From: Actinophytocola xanthii | GTDB lineage: Bacteria > Actinomycetota > Actinomycetes > Mycobacteriales > Pseudonocardiaceae | Assembly: GCF_001921205.1 (NCBI RefSeq) | Contig: NZ_MSIE01000028.1 | Coordinates: 1-51,159, forward strand | Direction of reading: 5' to 3' | DNA: 51,159 nucleotides | Part shown: piece after piece, positions 34,245 through 42,918 of the stretch | Layout of the letters: the number at the start of each line of letters is the position of its first letter | Numbering within the stretch: position 1 is the stretch's first letter | Notes under the pieces: generated by a model | Database searches by the model: none | Seen by the model: the letters and a program-made list of their open reading frames with translations, nothing else | What the model was told of the DNA's origin: nothing | Made by a program: the position numbers and the translations under genes

Positions 34245-34835
34245 GTGCTCTCCGATGACCCACCAGCTGAGAACCAGCCGCTGAGCACCGACGCGCGTGT
34301 CCTCTACGTCGTCACCTGTGCCACCCCCGCCGCCCAGCGCGTCGGGACGCTCGTCGAGTTGGCGCAGGGAGAGGGCTGGACGGTGTGCGTCATCGCCACG
34401 CCGAAGGCGACGCGGTTCATCGACCGGCCGGTCCTCGAGGCACGGACCGGCTACCCGGTGCGCGACGACTACAAGCAGCCCGGCACCCCGGACGTTCATC
34501 CGCCCCCCACCGCCATCGTGGTTGGCGGGGCCAGCTTCAACACGATCAACAAGTGGGCGGCGGGGATCGCGGACACGCTCGCGCTCGGCTTGTTGACCGA
34601 GGGGATCGGGCTGGGGCTGCCGCTGGTGGTGCTGCCGTTTCTCAACTCCGCGCAGGCCGCCCACCCCGCGTTCGCCCGCAGTGTGGGCGAACTGCGGGCC
34701 GCCGGGGTCCAGATCCTGCTTGGCGGCGAGGGGTTCACGCCGGCCGAGCCGGGACAGGGGGACGAGCAGCTGGCCGACTATCCCTGGGAGCTGGCGCTGC
34801 GCGTGGTGAGCAAGCAACGTCATCGATCTGGATAA
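34245..34835 (+). CDS. Flavoprotein, Dfp/HFCD family
   Basis: A 196-residue protein of the homo-oligomeric flavin-containing Cys decarboxylase (HFCD) type. The Rossmann-like start LYVVTCATPAAQRVGTLVELA, the FMN-site region PPPTAIVVGGASFNTINKWAAGIADTL (read in pieces: PPTAIVVGGASFNTINKW, then AAGIADTLALG) and PLVVLPFLNSAQAAHPAFARS support this. Family members use FMN to decarboxylate C-terminal cysteines or phosphopantothenoylcysteine; the substrate here is unknown and it is not a full Dfp. GTG 34245 follows GGAAGGACG. It ends just before the KTSC gene, whose possible promoter overlaps its stop codon. Confidence 0.82.
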   Translation: MLSDDPPAENQPLSTDARVLYVVTCATPAAQRVGTLVELAQGEGWTVCVIATPKATRFIDRPVLEARTGYPVRDDYKQPGTPDVHPPPTAIVVGGASFNTINKWAAGIADTLALGLLTEGIGLGLPLVVLPFLNSAQAAHPAFARSVGELRAAGVQILLGGEGFTPAEPGQGDEQLADYPWELALRVVSKQRHRSG

Positions 34836-34836
34836 T
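34807..34836 (+). promoter_or_regulatory. Possible leaderless promoter of the KTSC gene
   Basis: GATAAT (34831-34836), five of six matching the -10 consensus, lies 6 bp before the GTG at 34843, with TGAGCA 18 bp upstream as a weak -35. It overlaps the flavoprotein stop codon. No ribosome site precedes the GTG, so a leaderless transcript is the simplest reading. Confidence 0.45.
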
Positions 34837-34842
34837 GAAAAA

Positions 34843-35058
34843 GTGCACCGACAGGCCGTCGACTCCAGTGTGCTGGTTGAGGTCGGGTACGACCGGTCGC
34901 GCCGCGTGCTGGAGGTGAAGCTGGTCAACGGGTCCGTCTACCAGTACCTCGGCGTTCCGCCGAAGGACTTCTTCGGGCTGCTCGCGGCGGAAAGCCAGGG
35001 ACGCTTCTACAACCTCCGGATCAAGCCCAACTACGACTACCGCGAAGTCAACGGCTAG
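34843..35058 (+). CDS. KTSC domain-containing protein
   Basis: A 71-residue protein almost wholly made of a KTSC domain: VDSSVLVEVGYD, VEVKLVNGSVYQYLGVP-like LEVKLVNGSVYQYLGVPP and FNLRIKPNYDYRE-like FYNLRIKPNYDYREV. KTSC was named after the C-terminal part of some lysyl-tRNA synthetases; its role is unclear. GTG 34843 lacks a ribosome site (see the promoter entry). Its TAG shares CTAG with the TAG of the converging DedA gene. Confidence 0.87.
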   Translation: MHRQAVDSSVLVEVGYDRSRRVLEVKLVNGSVYQYLGVPPKDFFGLLAAESQGRFYNLRIKPNYDYREVNG

Positions 35059-35759
35059 CCGGCCGGTTCCAGCTGCGGGTCCGCGTCACCGGCGATCGCC
35101 GTGGCGGGGGAGGGCTCCGTGGGGACCACGACGACGATCGGGGCCGCGGTCTTCTTGCGGCGCTTGCGGACCGCGACGGTCACCACCAGCGCCACGGCCA
35201 GCCCGCCGACCACGACCAGGCCACCCGTGGTGATCATGCCCTCGATGCGCTTCGCAGCCTCGCCCAGCGCCGCACCGATCGCGATGTGCAGGGCCGACCA
35301 GCAGGCCGCGCCGGCGACCACGGCGGGAAGGAACTTGCGGTAGGCAAGGCCGGACGTGCCGGCCGCTGCGGGGGTCAGGGTGCGCACCACCGGCAGGAAC
35401 CTCGCGAAGAACACCGCCCAGGCGCCTCTGCGGCGCAGGATGTCCGTCGCCTTGTCCCAGCCCTCCACGCCGTACTTCTGGATGAGCTTGGTCTCCCGCA
35501 GCTGCGGGCCGAACCTGCGACCGATGTAGTAGCCGATCGAGTCCCCCAGACCCGCGCAGACCGTCACCACCGCCCACAGCACCAGGAACCGCGAGACCGA
35601 GTCCACCGTCGTGGCGGCGATCAGCAGCCCGCCCTCGCCCGGTGCGATGAACCCGAGGCCGATCGTGCACTCGGCGAACACCAGCGCGCCGGTCGCGCCG
35701 ACGAGGGCCGGCTGCGGTAATGCCTGTAACCACTCCAGGACATCGGTCAGCAACGCCAC
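35055..35759 (-). CDS. DedA family membrane protein
   Basis: A 234-residue DedA/SNARE-associated protein with about five hydrophobic segments. Characteristic parts are ALVFAECTIGLGFIAPGEGG (the conserved E-x-G-PGE motif) and FFARFLPVVRTLTPAAAG (the F-x-R-x3-R motif). DedA proteins are membrane proteins linked to lipid flipping and membrane homeostasis. A basic tail (AVRKRRKK) and an acidic, Pro/Ala-rich end follow the last helix. GTG 35759 follows GGAGGGGAG; the longer frame to 35837 lacks support. Convergent with KTSC, overlapping by 4 bp (CTAG). Confidence 0.92.
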   Translation of the reverse strand: MALLTDVLEWLQALPQPALVGATGALVFAECTIGLGFIAPGEGGLLIAATTVDSVSRFLVLWAVVTVCAGLGDSIGYYIGRRFGPQLRETKLIQKYGVEGWDKATDILRRRGAWAVFFARFLPVVRTLTPAAAGTSGLAYRKFLPAVVAGAACWSALHIAIGAALGEAAKRIEGMITTGGLVVVGGLAVALVVTVAVRKRRKKTAAPIVVVVPTEPSPATAIAGDADPQLEPAG

Positions 35760-35889
35760 GATCGGCTCCCCTCCATTGTGGCCACCCACTCCAGGCCGGC
35801 GAATGCGAGTCTGGCAGTTGGACCGAGCCTGGCACATCCGGGTTCCCCCTGAATCAAACCGGGGGCTGACCCCACCTACCCCCGCAGGC

Positions 35890-36894
35890 CTACTGCCGGC
35901 CGAGCACCGCGCTGATCTCCTGGTTCGCCGGCCCCGCCTCGGCCAGGTGGCGCAGCGCCTCGGGAACCTCCTCGCCGCGGTGGGCGATCGCCTGGGCGTA
36001 GAGCCGGCCCGCCCGGTAGGACGAGCGCACCAGCGGACCCGCCATCACCCCGGCGAAGCCCATGCCCTCGGCGGCCTCCTTGTGCTCGAGGAACTCCTCG
36101 GGCCGCACCCACCGGTCGACCGGGTGGTGGCGCAGCGACGGGCGCAGGTACTGGGTGATCGTGATGATGTCGCAGCCCGCGTCGTAGAGATCACGCAGCG
36201 CCGCGGTGACCTCCTCTGGCGTCTCACCCATCCCCAGGATCAGGTTGGACTTCGTCACCAGACCGGCCTCGCGGGCCCGCGTGATCACGTCGAGCGAGCG
36301 CTGGTAGCGGAACGCCGGACGGATGCGCTTGAACACCCGCGGCACCGTCTCCAGGTTGTGCGCGAGCACCTCCGGTCGCGAGCCGAACACCTCGGCGAGC
36401 TGGTCGGGATCCGCGTTGAAGTCCGGGATCAGCAGCTCCACGCCGGTGCCGGGGTTGAGTGAGTGGATCCGCCGGACGGTCTCGGCGTAGAGCCAGGCGC
36501 CGCCGTCGGGCAGGTCGTCCCTGGCCACGCCGGTCACCGTCGCGTAGCGCAGGCCCATCGCCTGCACCGACTCGGCGACCTTGCGCGGCTCCTCCCGGTC
36601 CAGCGCCGCCGGGCGACCGGTGTCGATCTGGCAGAAGTCGCAGCGCCGCGTGCACTGCTCGCCGCCGATAAGGAACGTGGCCTCGCGGTCCTCCCAGCAC
36701 TCGTAGATGTTGGGGCAGCCGGCCTCCTCGCACACGGTGTGCAGGCCCTCGCGCCGAACCAGGCCCTTGAGCTCCCGGTACTCCGGGCCCATCCGTGCGC
36801 GGGTCTTGATCCACGACGGCTTCTTCTCGATCGGGGTCTGGCTGTTGCGGGCCTCGAGCCGCAGCAGCTTCCGCCCCTCCGGAGCAACGGTCAC
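35890..36894 (-). CDS. lipA: Lipoyl synthase
   Basis: A 334-residue radical SAM enzyme with the auxiliary cluster cysteines C55, C60 and C66 ([15 protein letters not shown]) and the SAM-cluster cysteines C81, C85 and C88 (CTRRCDFC), plus RSSYRAG near the C-terminus, whose serine binds the auxiliary cluster. It inserts two sulfurs into octanoyl-E2 lysines to make lipoyl groups on SucB and the glycine cleavage H-protein. GTG 36894 opens the typical N-terminus; no tight ribosome site. LipB, which supplies the octanoyl-E2, is 5 kb away on the same strand. It is divergent from the M14 peptidase. Confidence 0.97.
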   Translation of the reverse strand: MTVAPEGRKLLRLEARNSQTPIEKKPSWIKTRARMGPEYRELKGLVRREGLHTVCEEAGCPNIYECWEDREATFLIGGEQCTRRCDFCQIDTGRPAALDREEPRKVAESVQAMGLRYATVTGVARDDLPDGGAWLYAETVRRIHSLNPGTGVELLIPDFNADPDQLAEVFGSRPEVLAHNLETVPRVFKRIRPAFRYQRSLDVITRAREAGLVTKSNLILGMGETPEEVTAALRDLYDAGCDIITITQYLRPSLRHHPVDRWVRPEEFLEHKEAAEGMGFAGVMAGPLVRSSYRAGRLYAQAIAHRGEEVPEALRHLAEAGPANQEISAVLGRQ

Positions 36895-36975
36895 CCCATC
36901 AGGCTACGCCGCCCTTGACGGGGCCCCAGCAGGGCCGATAAGCAGCACCTGTCCCGGACGAGTGGAGGAAAAGCC

Positions 36976-39531
36976 GTGCTCAACCGCTCTCGAAGACACC
37001 TCGGGCGCATCGCGCTGGCCGCCGGTGTGGCGGCCGTGTCCGTGATCACCACGACCGTACCGGCGACCGGCGCGCCCGACCGCCCCCGAGTTCCGCGTGA
37101 GGCGCCCGCCAACGGCGCCGACCGCAACACCACCGCCGCTACCGACCAGGCGCCGCGGGCCAGGGTCGCCGCTCCCGCCGGCGAGAACAAGGTCGGCAGC
37201 CGGCTGGGCTACCCGCGCCAGACCAGGCTGCGGGTCTACCCGGAGAACCCCGCCGACAAGTCGATCAAGCTCGGTCTCACGCCGTACCACGCGATCGCGC
37301 CCCGGCTCAACCGACTGCAGGCGATCAGCGACCGGGTCTCGGTCGAGGTCGTCGGGCAGACCGGTCTCGGCCGCGACCTGTACCAGGTCACCCTGACCGC
37401 GCCGGAGCGCCCGGGGGAGACCCGCGAGCAGGAGGCCTGGCGCGAGCTCATCGAGAACGACCCCGAGCGCGCAGCCCGGGACCGCCGCATCGACCGCGAG
37501 TACAAGGCGCCGGTCTGGATCAACAACAACATTCACGGCAACGAGTGGGAGGGCACCGACGCGGCACTGCGCCAGATCGAGCACCTCGCCACCAGCCGCG
37601 ACCCCGCCGTGCGACGGCTGCTCGAGCACACCCGGATCCTCTACAACGTCACCGCGAACCCCGACGGCCGGGTCGCCGGCACCAGGGCCAACAACGCCGG
37701 CTTCGACATGAACCGCGACTTCGTCACGAACTCCCAGCCGGAGAACCGGGCGATGCGGGACATGATCATCGACAGCCAGCCCGTGGTCGTGCTCGACGAG
37801 CACGGCTACGTCGGCGGAACACTGATCGAGCCGACCACCCCGCCACACGGCCAGAACTACGACTTCGACCTCTACATCCGGCACGGCTACGCCAACGGGC
37901 TCGCCATGGAGCGGGCGGTCAAGGCGCTGGGCTACGACGAGGCGCAGGACGTCATCGTGCCCTTCAGGGACCTGCCGCCCGGCGAGTGGGACGGCTGGCC
38001 GCCGATCTTCACCGCGCAGTACGCGATGTACCACGGCGCGGTGTCCTACACCGTGGAGATCCCGCTGCGGGTGAACAACGCCGACTACGACGCGCTGCCG
38101 GTGGAGGAGCTGCGGCGCCGCTCGGCGATCAACACCGACGTCTCCGAGGCCACCATGCGCGCCACGCTGGACTACGTGGCCCGCAAACGGGTCGACCTGG
38201 TGGACAACCAGATCGAGATCTTCCGGCGCGGAGCGGCTGGCGAGCGGCAGCGCTTCATCCCGGACGGCTTCGTCCCCGGCTTCGGGCCAGAGGACCGGTT
38301 CACGACCAGCTTCCCCCGCACCTACGTCATCCCCGCCGGGTCGGGGCAGCGTTCCGCGGTGGCCGCGGCGCGGCTGGTGGACCACCTCGTGGACCACGAC
38401 GTCCGGGTGCGTCAGGCCACCCGGGCCTTCACCCTGGCCGGGAGGTCCTACCCGGCCGGGTCCTACCTCGTGGACATGCACCAGCCCAAGCGCGGGCTCG
38501 CCAACGCCATGCTCGAGGCGGGCAAGGACCTCTCCGCGGACGCACCGCAGATGTACGACATCGCCGGCTGGAGCCACCGCCTGCTCTGGGGGGCCTCGGT
38601 CGACATCGTGCGTGGCGGTGACCTGCGGGTGCACAGCCGTCCGGTCGTGGTCGCCTCGCCAACCGGCGGTGTCGACGCCGCCCCCGGCCGCGACCTGGTG
38701 ATCTCGGTGCGGGACGGCAGGGACGCGAGCGCGGTCAACGACCTGCTGGGCCGGGGCATCGAGCTGCGCCGCCGGGCCGACGGCTCGGTGGTCGTGCCGG
38801 CGGCGGCGCGGGCCGCCGCACGGGAGGTCGCCGACCGCTACGGCGTGCGGTTCACCGCGGCGCCCGCCGGTGCCCCGGGGGCGGTGCTCCACCGGCTGAC
38901 CGTGGCGGCCGCGGTGGGAGCCGACGAGCTGTTCTCCCTGCGGGAGATGGGCTTCGACGTCCGGCCGGTGTCCACAGCGGTGCTCAACGGCGGGTTCGAC
39001 CTGTCCAGGGTGGACGTGCTGGTGGTGTCGGCCGGCCTGCGGTTCGACCAGCTGAACCCGGCGGCGCGGGCGCAGGTCGAGGCGCTGTTCGCCCGGGGCG
39101 GAGTCGTCACCCGGGGCGCGACCGGCTCGCGGTTCAACGCCGACGCCGGCCTGCTGCCGGTGACCGCGGTGCCCGGGCGGGGGGACGCGAACGGCGTCGT
39201 GTCGGTGTCGAACGAGACGGCCTCGGTCCTGGCCGGCTCGACGTCCACGTCGTTCGTGTATTCGCCCCAGTGGTTCACCGGCCTGGGTTCGGGGGTGACC
39301 GTCGAGCAGCGCTACGGGACCGGCAACCCGCTGGTCGCCGGGCACTGGCTGCCCAACGACGACGGCTCCGGCGGTCCGGACGCCGCGGCCGGCCAGCCCG
39401 CCGTGGTCTCCGGTGTGGACGAGCGCGGCGCGCGGGTGCTGGTGTTCGGCACCGAGCCGATGTTCCGCGCCCACCCGAAGGGGCTGTTCGCCCAGGTGGC
39501 CAACGGAATCTTCTGGAGCGCGACCCGATAG
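36976..39531 (+). CDS. Secreted M14 family zinc carboxypeptidase
   Basis: An 851-residue secreted peptidase. A signal peptide covers residues 1-33 (IALAAGVAAVSVITTTVPA). The catalytic domain has zinc ligands in HGNE (His187, Glu190) and DEHG (His276), NPDGR at 228, MNRDF and the catalytic glutamate in YTVEIPL (Glu361). About 400 residues follow, with no catalytic motif that I recognise. M14 enzymes remove C-terminal residues from peptides; the large C-terminal part may direct substrate or surface binding. GTG 36976 follows GGAGGAAAAGCC. A perfect 15-bp terminator lies just after its stop. Confidence 0.9.
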   Translation: MLNRSRRHLGRIALAAGVAAVSVITTTVPATGAPDRPRVPREAPANGADRNTTAATDQAPRARVAAPAGENKVGSRLGYPRQTRLRVYPENPADKSIKLGLTPYHAIAPRLNRLQAISDRVSVEVVGQTGLGRDLYQVTLTAPERPGETREQEAWRELIENDPERAARDRRIDREYKAPVWINNNIHGNEWEGTDAALRQIEHLATSRDPAVRRLLEHTRILYNVTANPDGRVAGTRANNAGFDMNRDFVTNSQPENRAMRDMIIDSQPVVVLDEHGYVGGTLIEPTTPPHGQNYDFDLYIRHGYANGLAMERAVKALGYDEAQDVIVPFRDLPPGEWDGWPPIFTAQYAMYHGAVSYTVEIPLRVNNADYDALPVEELRRRSAINTDVSEATMRATLDYVARKRVDLVDNQIEIFRRGAAGERQRFIPDGFVPGFGPEDRFTTSFPRTYVIPAGSGQRSAVAAARLVDHLVDHDVRVRQATRAFTLAGRSYPAGSYLVDMHQPKRGLANAMLEAGKDLSADAPQMYDIAGWSHRLLWGASVDIVRGGDLRVHSRPVVVASPTGGVDAAPGRDLVISVRDGRDASAVNDLLGRGIELRRRADGSVVVPAAARAAAREVADRYGVRFTAAPAGAPGAVLHRLTVAAAVGADELFSLREMGFDVRPVSTAVLNGGFDLSRVDVLVVSAGLRFDQLNPAARAQVEALFARGGVVTRGATGSRFNADAGLLPVTAVPGRGDANGVVSVSNETASVLAGSTSTSFVYSPQWFTGLGSGVTVEQRYGTGNPLVAGHWLPNDDGSGGPDAAAGQPAVVSGVDERGARVLVFGTEPMFRAHPKGLFAQVANGIFWSATR

Positions 39532-39542
39532 GCCTGGCGAGC

Positions 39543-39578
39543 GACGGCGTCCTCCCCCAAGGTGGGGAGGACGCCGTC
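39543..39578 (+). terminator. Strong intrinsic terminator after M14 peptidase
   Basis: GACGGCGTCCTCCCC (39543-39557) and GGGGAGGACGCCGTC (39564-39578) form a perfect 15-bp stem with a 6-nt loop, 11 bp after the peptidase stop. It ends 22 bp before the Nudix start, so the Nudix gene likely has its own promoter or depends on readthrough. Confidence 0.85.
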
Positions 39579-39600
39579 CGTCGTGTCGGAGGGGGAGCCG

Positions 39601-40050
39601 GTGGCTTTGGTGGCACGGAGCGCGGCGGGTGCGTTGTTCCTCGACGGGGTGGGGCGCGTGCTGATCGTGGAGCCGACCTACAAGCCGAACTGGGAGATCC
39701 CCGGCGGCATGCTGGAGGTGGGCGAGACCCCGAGCCAGGCCTGCGTCCGGGAGGTGGCCGAGGAGCTCGGCCTCACGCTCGTGCCCGGCCGGCTGCTCGT
39801 GGTCGACTGGGCCCCGCACCCGGTGTTCGGCGACCGGGTGCTGTTCGTGTTCGACGGCGGGACGCTGGACTCGGCACAGCTGGCGGCGATCGTACTGCAG
39901 GCCGAGGAGCTCGCGTCCTACGCGCTGGTCGAGCCGGGAGCGGTGGGGACGCGGCTGATCCCGCGGTTGGCGCGGCGGGTGAGCGCGGCGCTCGAGGCCC
40001 GGGAGGACGGGACGACGCGCTACCTCGAGCACGGACGGCCCGTCGGGTAG
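39601..40050 (+). CDS. NUDIX hydrolase
   Basis: A 149-residue Nudix enzyme with the complete box G-x5-E-x7-REVAEELGL (GGMLEVGETPSQACVREVAE, then ELGL, residues about 35-58). It should hydrolyse a nucleoside diphosphate linked to another moiety with Mg2+; the substrate is not clear, although the N-terminal ALFLDGVGRVLIVEPTYK suggests an 8-oxo-dGTP or NUDT-like type. GTG 39601 is chosen because GGAGGGGGAG lies 6-8 bp upstream; earlier in-frame codons fall inside the terminator. It converges on the next gene 7 bp away. Confidence 0.9.
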   Translation: MALVARSAAGALFLDGVGRVLIVEPTYKPNWEIPGGMLEVGETPSQACVREVAEELGLTLVPGRLLVVDWAPHPVFGDRVLFVFDGGTLDSAQLAAIVLQAEELASYALVEPGAVGTRLIPRLARRVSAALEAREDGTTRYLEHGRPVG

Positions 40051-40057
40051 GACGCCG

Positions 40058-40525
40058 TCAGGCCGACGGGGCCAGCCGACGCAGCAGGCGTTCGACGGGG
40101 TTGCGTCGCGGCCGGGTCTCCACCAGGGCGAGGAACGCCGCGCCCACCGCGGCGCGGTCCTCGGCGGCGTCGCCGGGGGCGGTGAGGCCGGCGACGTCGG
40201 CCAGCGCGCGGCGCTCGGCGTCGACCCGCTCGCGCAGGACCGGCCGGTCGGCGTGTCGTTCGAGGATGCGCCGCAGTGCGGCGTTGTCCGCGGCGCTCGC
40301 GCGCCAGGCCTCACCCACGGCCCGCGCCCGGTCGAGGTCCGGGTCGCGCTCGGCGGCTGTCACGGCGAGCTCCAGGCGCCCGGCCAGGCGCATCGACCAG
40401 CGGTGGTGCAGGGCGAGCAGCAGCTCGTCCAGGTCGGTGAACGGCTCCGGAACGGACAGCTCCCCGCCCGACGCGATCACCGCGTCGAGGGCGTCCCGGC
40501 GTCGGTAGTGCTCCTGCCAGCCCAT
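40058..40525 (-). CDS. Hypothetical helical protein beside TetR
   Basis: A 155-residue, Arg/Ala/Leu-rich protein with predicted helices (WSMRLAGRLELAVTAAERD, AVGEAWRASAADNAALRRIL) and no motif known to me. It has no signal or membrane segment. ATG 40525 is preferred over in-frame codons upstream because those are in the TetR operator region. The gene is divergent from the TetR regulator and shares the CATACC repeat promoter, so it is probably its target. Confidence 0.7.
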   Translation of the reverse strand: MGWQEHYRRRDALDAVIASGGELSVPEPFTDLDELLLALHHRWSMRLAGRLELAVTAAERDPDLDRARAVGEAWRASAADNAALRRILERHADRPVLRERVDAERRALADVAGLTAPGDAAEDRAAVGAAFLALVETRPRRNPVERLLRRLAPSA

Positions 40526-40541
40526 GTCCCCGCCCCCTGTG

Positions 40542-40603
40542 CATACCATCGGTCTTGGACATACCAAGAGTACGGCGACGGGCTCCGTCATACCACCGGT
40601 ATG
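40542..40603. promoter_or_regulatory. Three CATACC repeats, candidate TetR operators
   Basis: CATACC occurs at 40542, 40560 and 40589. The third is half of a perfect inverted repeat CATACC-ACC-GGTATG (40589-40603); the first is followed by ATC and the near-match GGTCTT; the second by AAG and AGTACG. The sites lie in the 115-bp gap between the divergent TetR and hypothetical genes, the expected place for TetR autoregulation and control of a target. Confidence 0.65.
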
Positions 40604-40640
40604 TGACGGGGATCTGTCGTACGGTGTGGGCGTGGTGACG

Positions 40641-41240
40641 ATGCGGTCCAGGCGGGTCGACTACACGGAGTCGACGCGGGCGGCGCTGGTGGACTCGGCG
40701 CTGGAGCTGTTCACCCGGCGCGGCTACGCCGGGACCTCCCTCGACGCGATCGTCACCGGTGCCCGGGTCACCAAGGGTGCGCTCTACCACCACTTCAGCG
40801 GCAAGCAGGCGTTGTTCGAGGCCGCCTTCGACCTGGTCGAGACGGCGGCACTGGACCGGCTGACCGCCGCCGTGGCCGGCGACGGCCCCGCGTGGGAGCG
40901 GGCGCTCGCCGGCGTGGAGGCCTACGTCGGGCTCTGCCTGGAACCGTCCTACCAGCGGATCGTGATCCACGAGGGACCGGTGGTGATGGGCTGGGAGCGC
41001 TGGCGCCAGGCCGAGGAGCGCTTCAGCTACGGCCTGGTCCGCTCCACGGTGGCGGCGCTGATCGAGGCCGGCGAGATCGAACGGCTGCCGCTCGAGGTGA
41101 CCGCCCGGATCCTGTTCGGCGCCCTGTCGGCCGGCGCCGAGGCGATCGCCGGCTCCGCGGACCCGAAGGCAGCCGCGGCCGACGTGACGAAGACGATCGT
41201 CGCCGTGCTCACCGGGATGCGCCGGGCCGCGGCCGGGTGA
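40641..41240 (+). CDS. TetR family transcriptional regulator
   Basis: A 199-residue TetR. The N-terminal helix-turn-helix is clear: RAALVDSALELFTRRGYAGT, SLDAIVTGARVTKGALYHHF and SGKQALFEAAFDLVE. The C-terminal ligand domain is helical with a GWERWRQAEERFSYGL segment. It should repress its own gene and the divergent hypothetical gene through the CATACC sites; ligand unknown. The start is uncertain: ATG 40641 is used, but GTG 40632, 6 bp after TACGGT, could be a leaderless start and adds three residues. It converges on lipB 16 bp away. Confidence 0.87.
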   Translation: MRSRRVDYTESTRAALVDSALELFTRRGYAGTSLDAIVTGARVTKGALYHHFSGKQALFEAAFDLVETAALDRLTAAVAGDGPAWERALAGVEAYVGLCLEPSYQRIVIHEGPVVMGWERWRQAEERFSYGLVRSTVAALIEAGEIERLPLEVTARILFGALSAGAEAIAGSADPKAAAADVTKTIVAVLTGMRRAAAG

Positions 41241-41256
41241 GCGTTGGTCAGGCCGC

Positions 41257-41991
41257 TCAGCGGTGCTGGGCCAGCTCGAAGCTCACCCCGGGGGTGGCCG
41301 GGGTCCAGCGCGGCAGCCAGCGGTCCACGACCGGCAGGGAGCCCTCCAGCGCGGCCAGGACGTGGCGCTGCGCCAGCGGCAGCACCTCGGCGACGGTCAC
41401 CGGGTGCCCGAGTTCCAGCGACAGCGAGGTCACCCCGGCGTCGCGGATTCCGCAGGGCACGATGCGGTCGAACGCGCTCAGGTCCGCGTCGCAGTTGATC
41501 TCGAAGCCGTGCATGGTGACGCCGCGCTGGACCCGGATCCCGATCGCCGCGATCTTGCGTTCCGGGCGGTGGTCGGCAGGCAGCCACACGCCGCTGCGCC
41601 CTTCCACCCGGCCGGTGACCAGCCCCAGCTCGTCGCACAGGGCGATCAGTGCCTGCTCCAGCCTGCGCACGAACTGCACGACGTCCACCGGGTCGGCCAG
41701 CTTCACGATGGGGTAGCCGACCAGCTGTCCGGGGCCGTGCCAGGTGATCTTGCCGCCGCGGTCGACGTCGACGACCGGGGTGCCGTCCTCCGGCCGCTCG
41801 TCCGGCTCGGTGCGCTTGCCCGCCGTGTAGACCGACGGGTGCTCGAGCAGCAGCAGGGTGTCCTGGCCCGCGCCGGCGGCGCGCGCCGTCGCCAGCTCGC
41901 GCTGCAGGTCCCAGGCGTGCTGGTAGTCGATCGATCCGAGCCGGCGGACCTGGACGGGGGCGCTGGACGCGCGGCAGGAAGCATGAGCCAC
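41257..41991 (-). CDS. lipB: Octanoyl-[ACP]:protein octanoyltransferase
   Basis: A 244-residue LipB with the catalytic dyad Lys146 ([10 protein letters not shown]) and Cys180 (IVPCGIRD), and the substrate-site motifs [10 protein letters not shown] and [16 protein letters not shown]. It moves octanoyl from ACP to lipoyl-domain lysines, which LipA then converts to lipoyl. GTG 41991; homologous start. It lies 42 bp downstream of the TIGR01777 gene on the same strand, and may share the sucB transcript. Confidence 0.96.
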   Translation of the reverse strand: MAHASCRASSAPVQVRRLGSIDYQHAWDLQRELATARAAGAGQDTLLLLEHPSVYTAGKRTEPDERPEDGTPVVDVDRGGKITWHGPGQLVGYPIVKLADPVDVVQFVRRLEQALIALCDELGLVTGRVEGRSGVWLPADHRPERKIAAIGIRVQRGVTMHGFEINCDADLSAFDRIVPCGIRDAGVTSLSLELGHPVTVAEVLPLAQRHVLAALEGSLPVVDRWLPRWTPATPGVSFELAQHR

Positions 41992-42033
41992 GAACGCGAC
42001 CTTACGCCGCCGGAATGACGGCGTCCTGTGGCG

Positions 42034-42918
42034 CTACCGGAGCACCGCCTCGAGGGCGCGGTCGAGACGCGGGTGGCCGAAGACGAAGCCGTGCTCCAGC
42101 AACGCCGCCGGGACCGTGCGCTGGCTGAACAGGATCTCCCCGGCGTGGTCGCCGACCGCGAGCCGGATGGCGGGTGCCGGGGCGAACCAGGGCGCCGGGC
42201 GGCGCAGCGTTCGGCCGAGCTGGTGGGTGAACTCGGCGTTGGTGACCGGATGGGGCGAGCAGACGTTCACCGCGCCGGAGAGCGCGTCGTTGTCCAGGAC
42301 GAACCGCATCGCGGCGACCTGGTCGTCGACCGTGATCCACGGCATGAACTGCCGGCCGTCGCCGAGCCGGCCGCCGAGCATGAGCTGGAACAGCGGGCGC
42401 ATCATGGCGAGCAGCCCGCCCTGGCGGGACAGGACGTGCCCGGTCCGCAGCCGCACCACCCGGGCGCCGGCGCTCGAGGCGTGCTGGGTGGCCGCCTCCC
42501 AGGTACCGCACAGGTCGGCGAGGAAGCCCGTCCCGCGGGGGGCCGACTCGTCCAGCTCCCGATCGCCGCCGTCGCCGTAGTAGCCCACGGCAGAGGCGTT
42601 GACCAGCAGCGGGATCCCGTGTTCGGCGACGGCGGCGGAGAGCACCTCGGTCGGCTCGATCCGGCTGTCGATCAGCACCTGTTTGCGGGCGTGGCTCCAC
42701 CGCCGACCCGCGATCGGTGCTCCGCACAGGTTGACGACGGCGTCCGCGCCGGCGAGCGCGTCGCCGCCGACCCGACCCGCCGGCGGGTCCCACTCGCGCT
42801 CGTCCGGCGCCCGCGGGGGGCGCCGGACGAGCCGGACGATCTCGTGGCCCCCGGACCGCAGGCCTTCGACCAACGCCGTGCCGATGAGCCCGGACGAGCC
42901 GGCGACCACGATTCTCAT
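42034..42918 (-). CDS. TIGR01777 family NAD(P)-binding epimerase-like protein
   Basis: A 294-residue extended SDR with an N-terminal VVAGSSGLIGTALVEGL (G-x-x-G-x-x-G) and the TIGR01777 markers VNLCGAPIAGRRWS and NASAVGYYGDGGD, whose Tyr is the likely catalytic residue. The true reaction is unknown; members are sometimes called SulA-like or YfcH. ATG 42918 directly follows the TAG of sucB (42919-42921) on the same strand, so coupling is expected. Genes for the lipoyl pathway surround it. Confidence 0.93.
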   Translation of the reverse strand: MRIVVAGSSGLIGTALVEGLRSGGHEIVRLVRRPPRAPDEREWDPPAGRVGGDALAGADAVVNLCGAPIAGRRWSHARKQVLIDSRIEPTEVLSAAVAEHGIPLLVNASAVGYYGDGGDRELDESAPRGTGFLADLCGTWEAATQHASSAGARVVRLRTGHVLSRQGGLLAMMRPLFQLMLGGRLGDGRQFMPWITVDDQVAAMRFVLDNDALSGAVNVCSPHPVTNAEFTHQLGRTLRRPAPWFAPAPAIRLAVGDHAGEILFSQRTVPAALLEHGFVFGHPRLDRALEAVLR

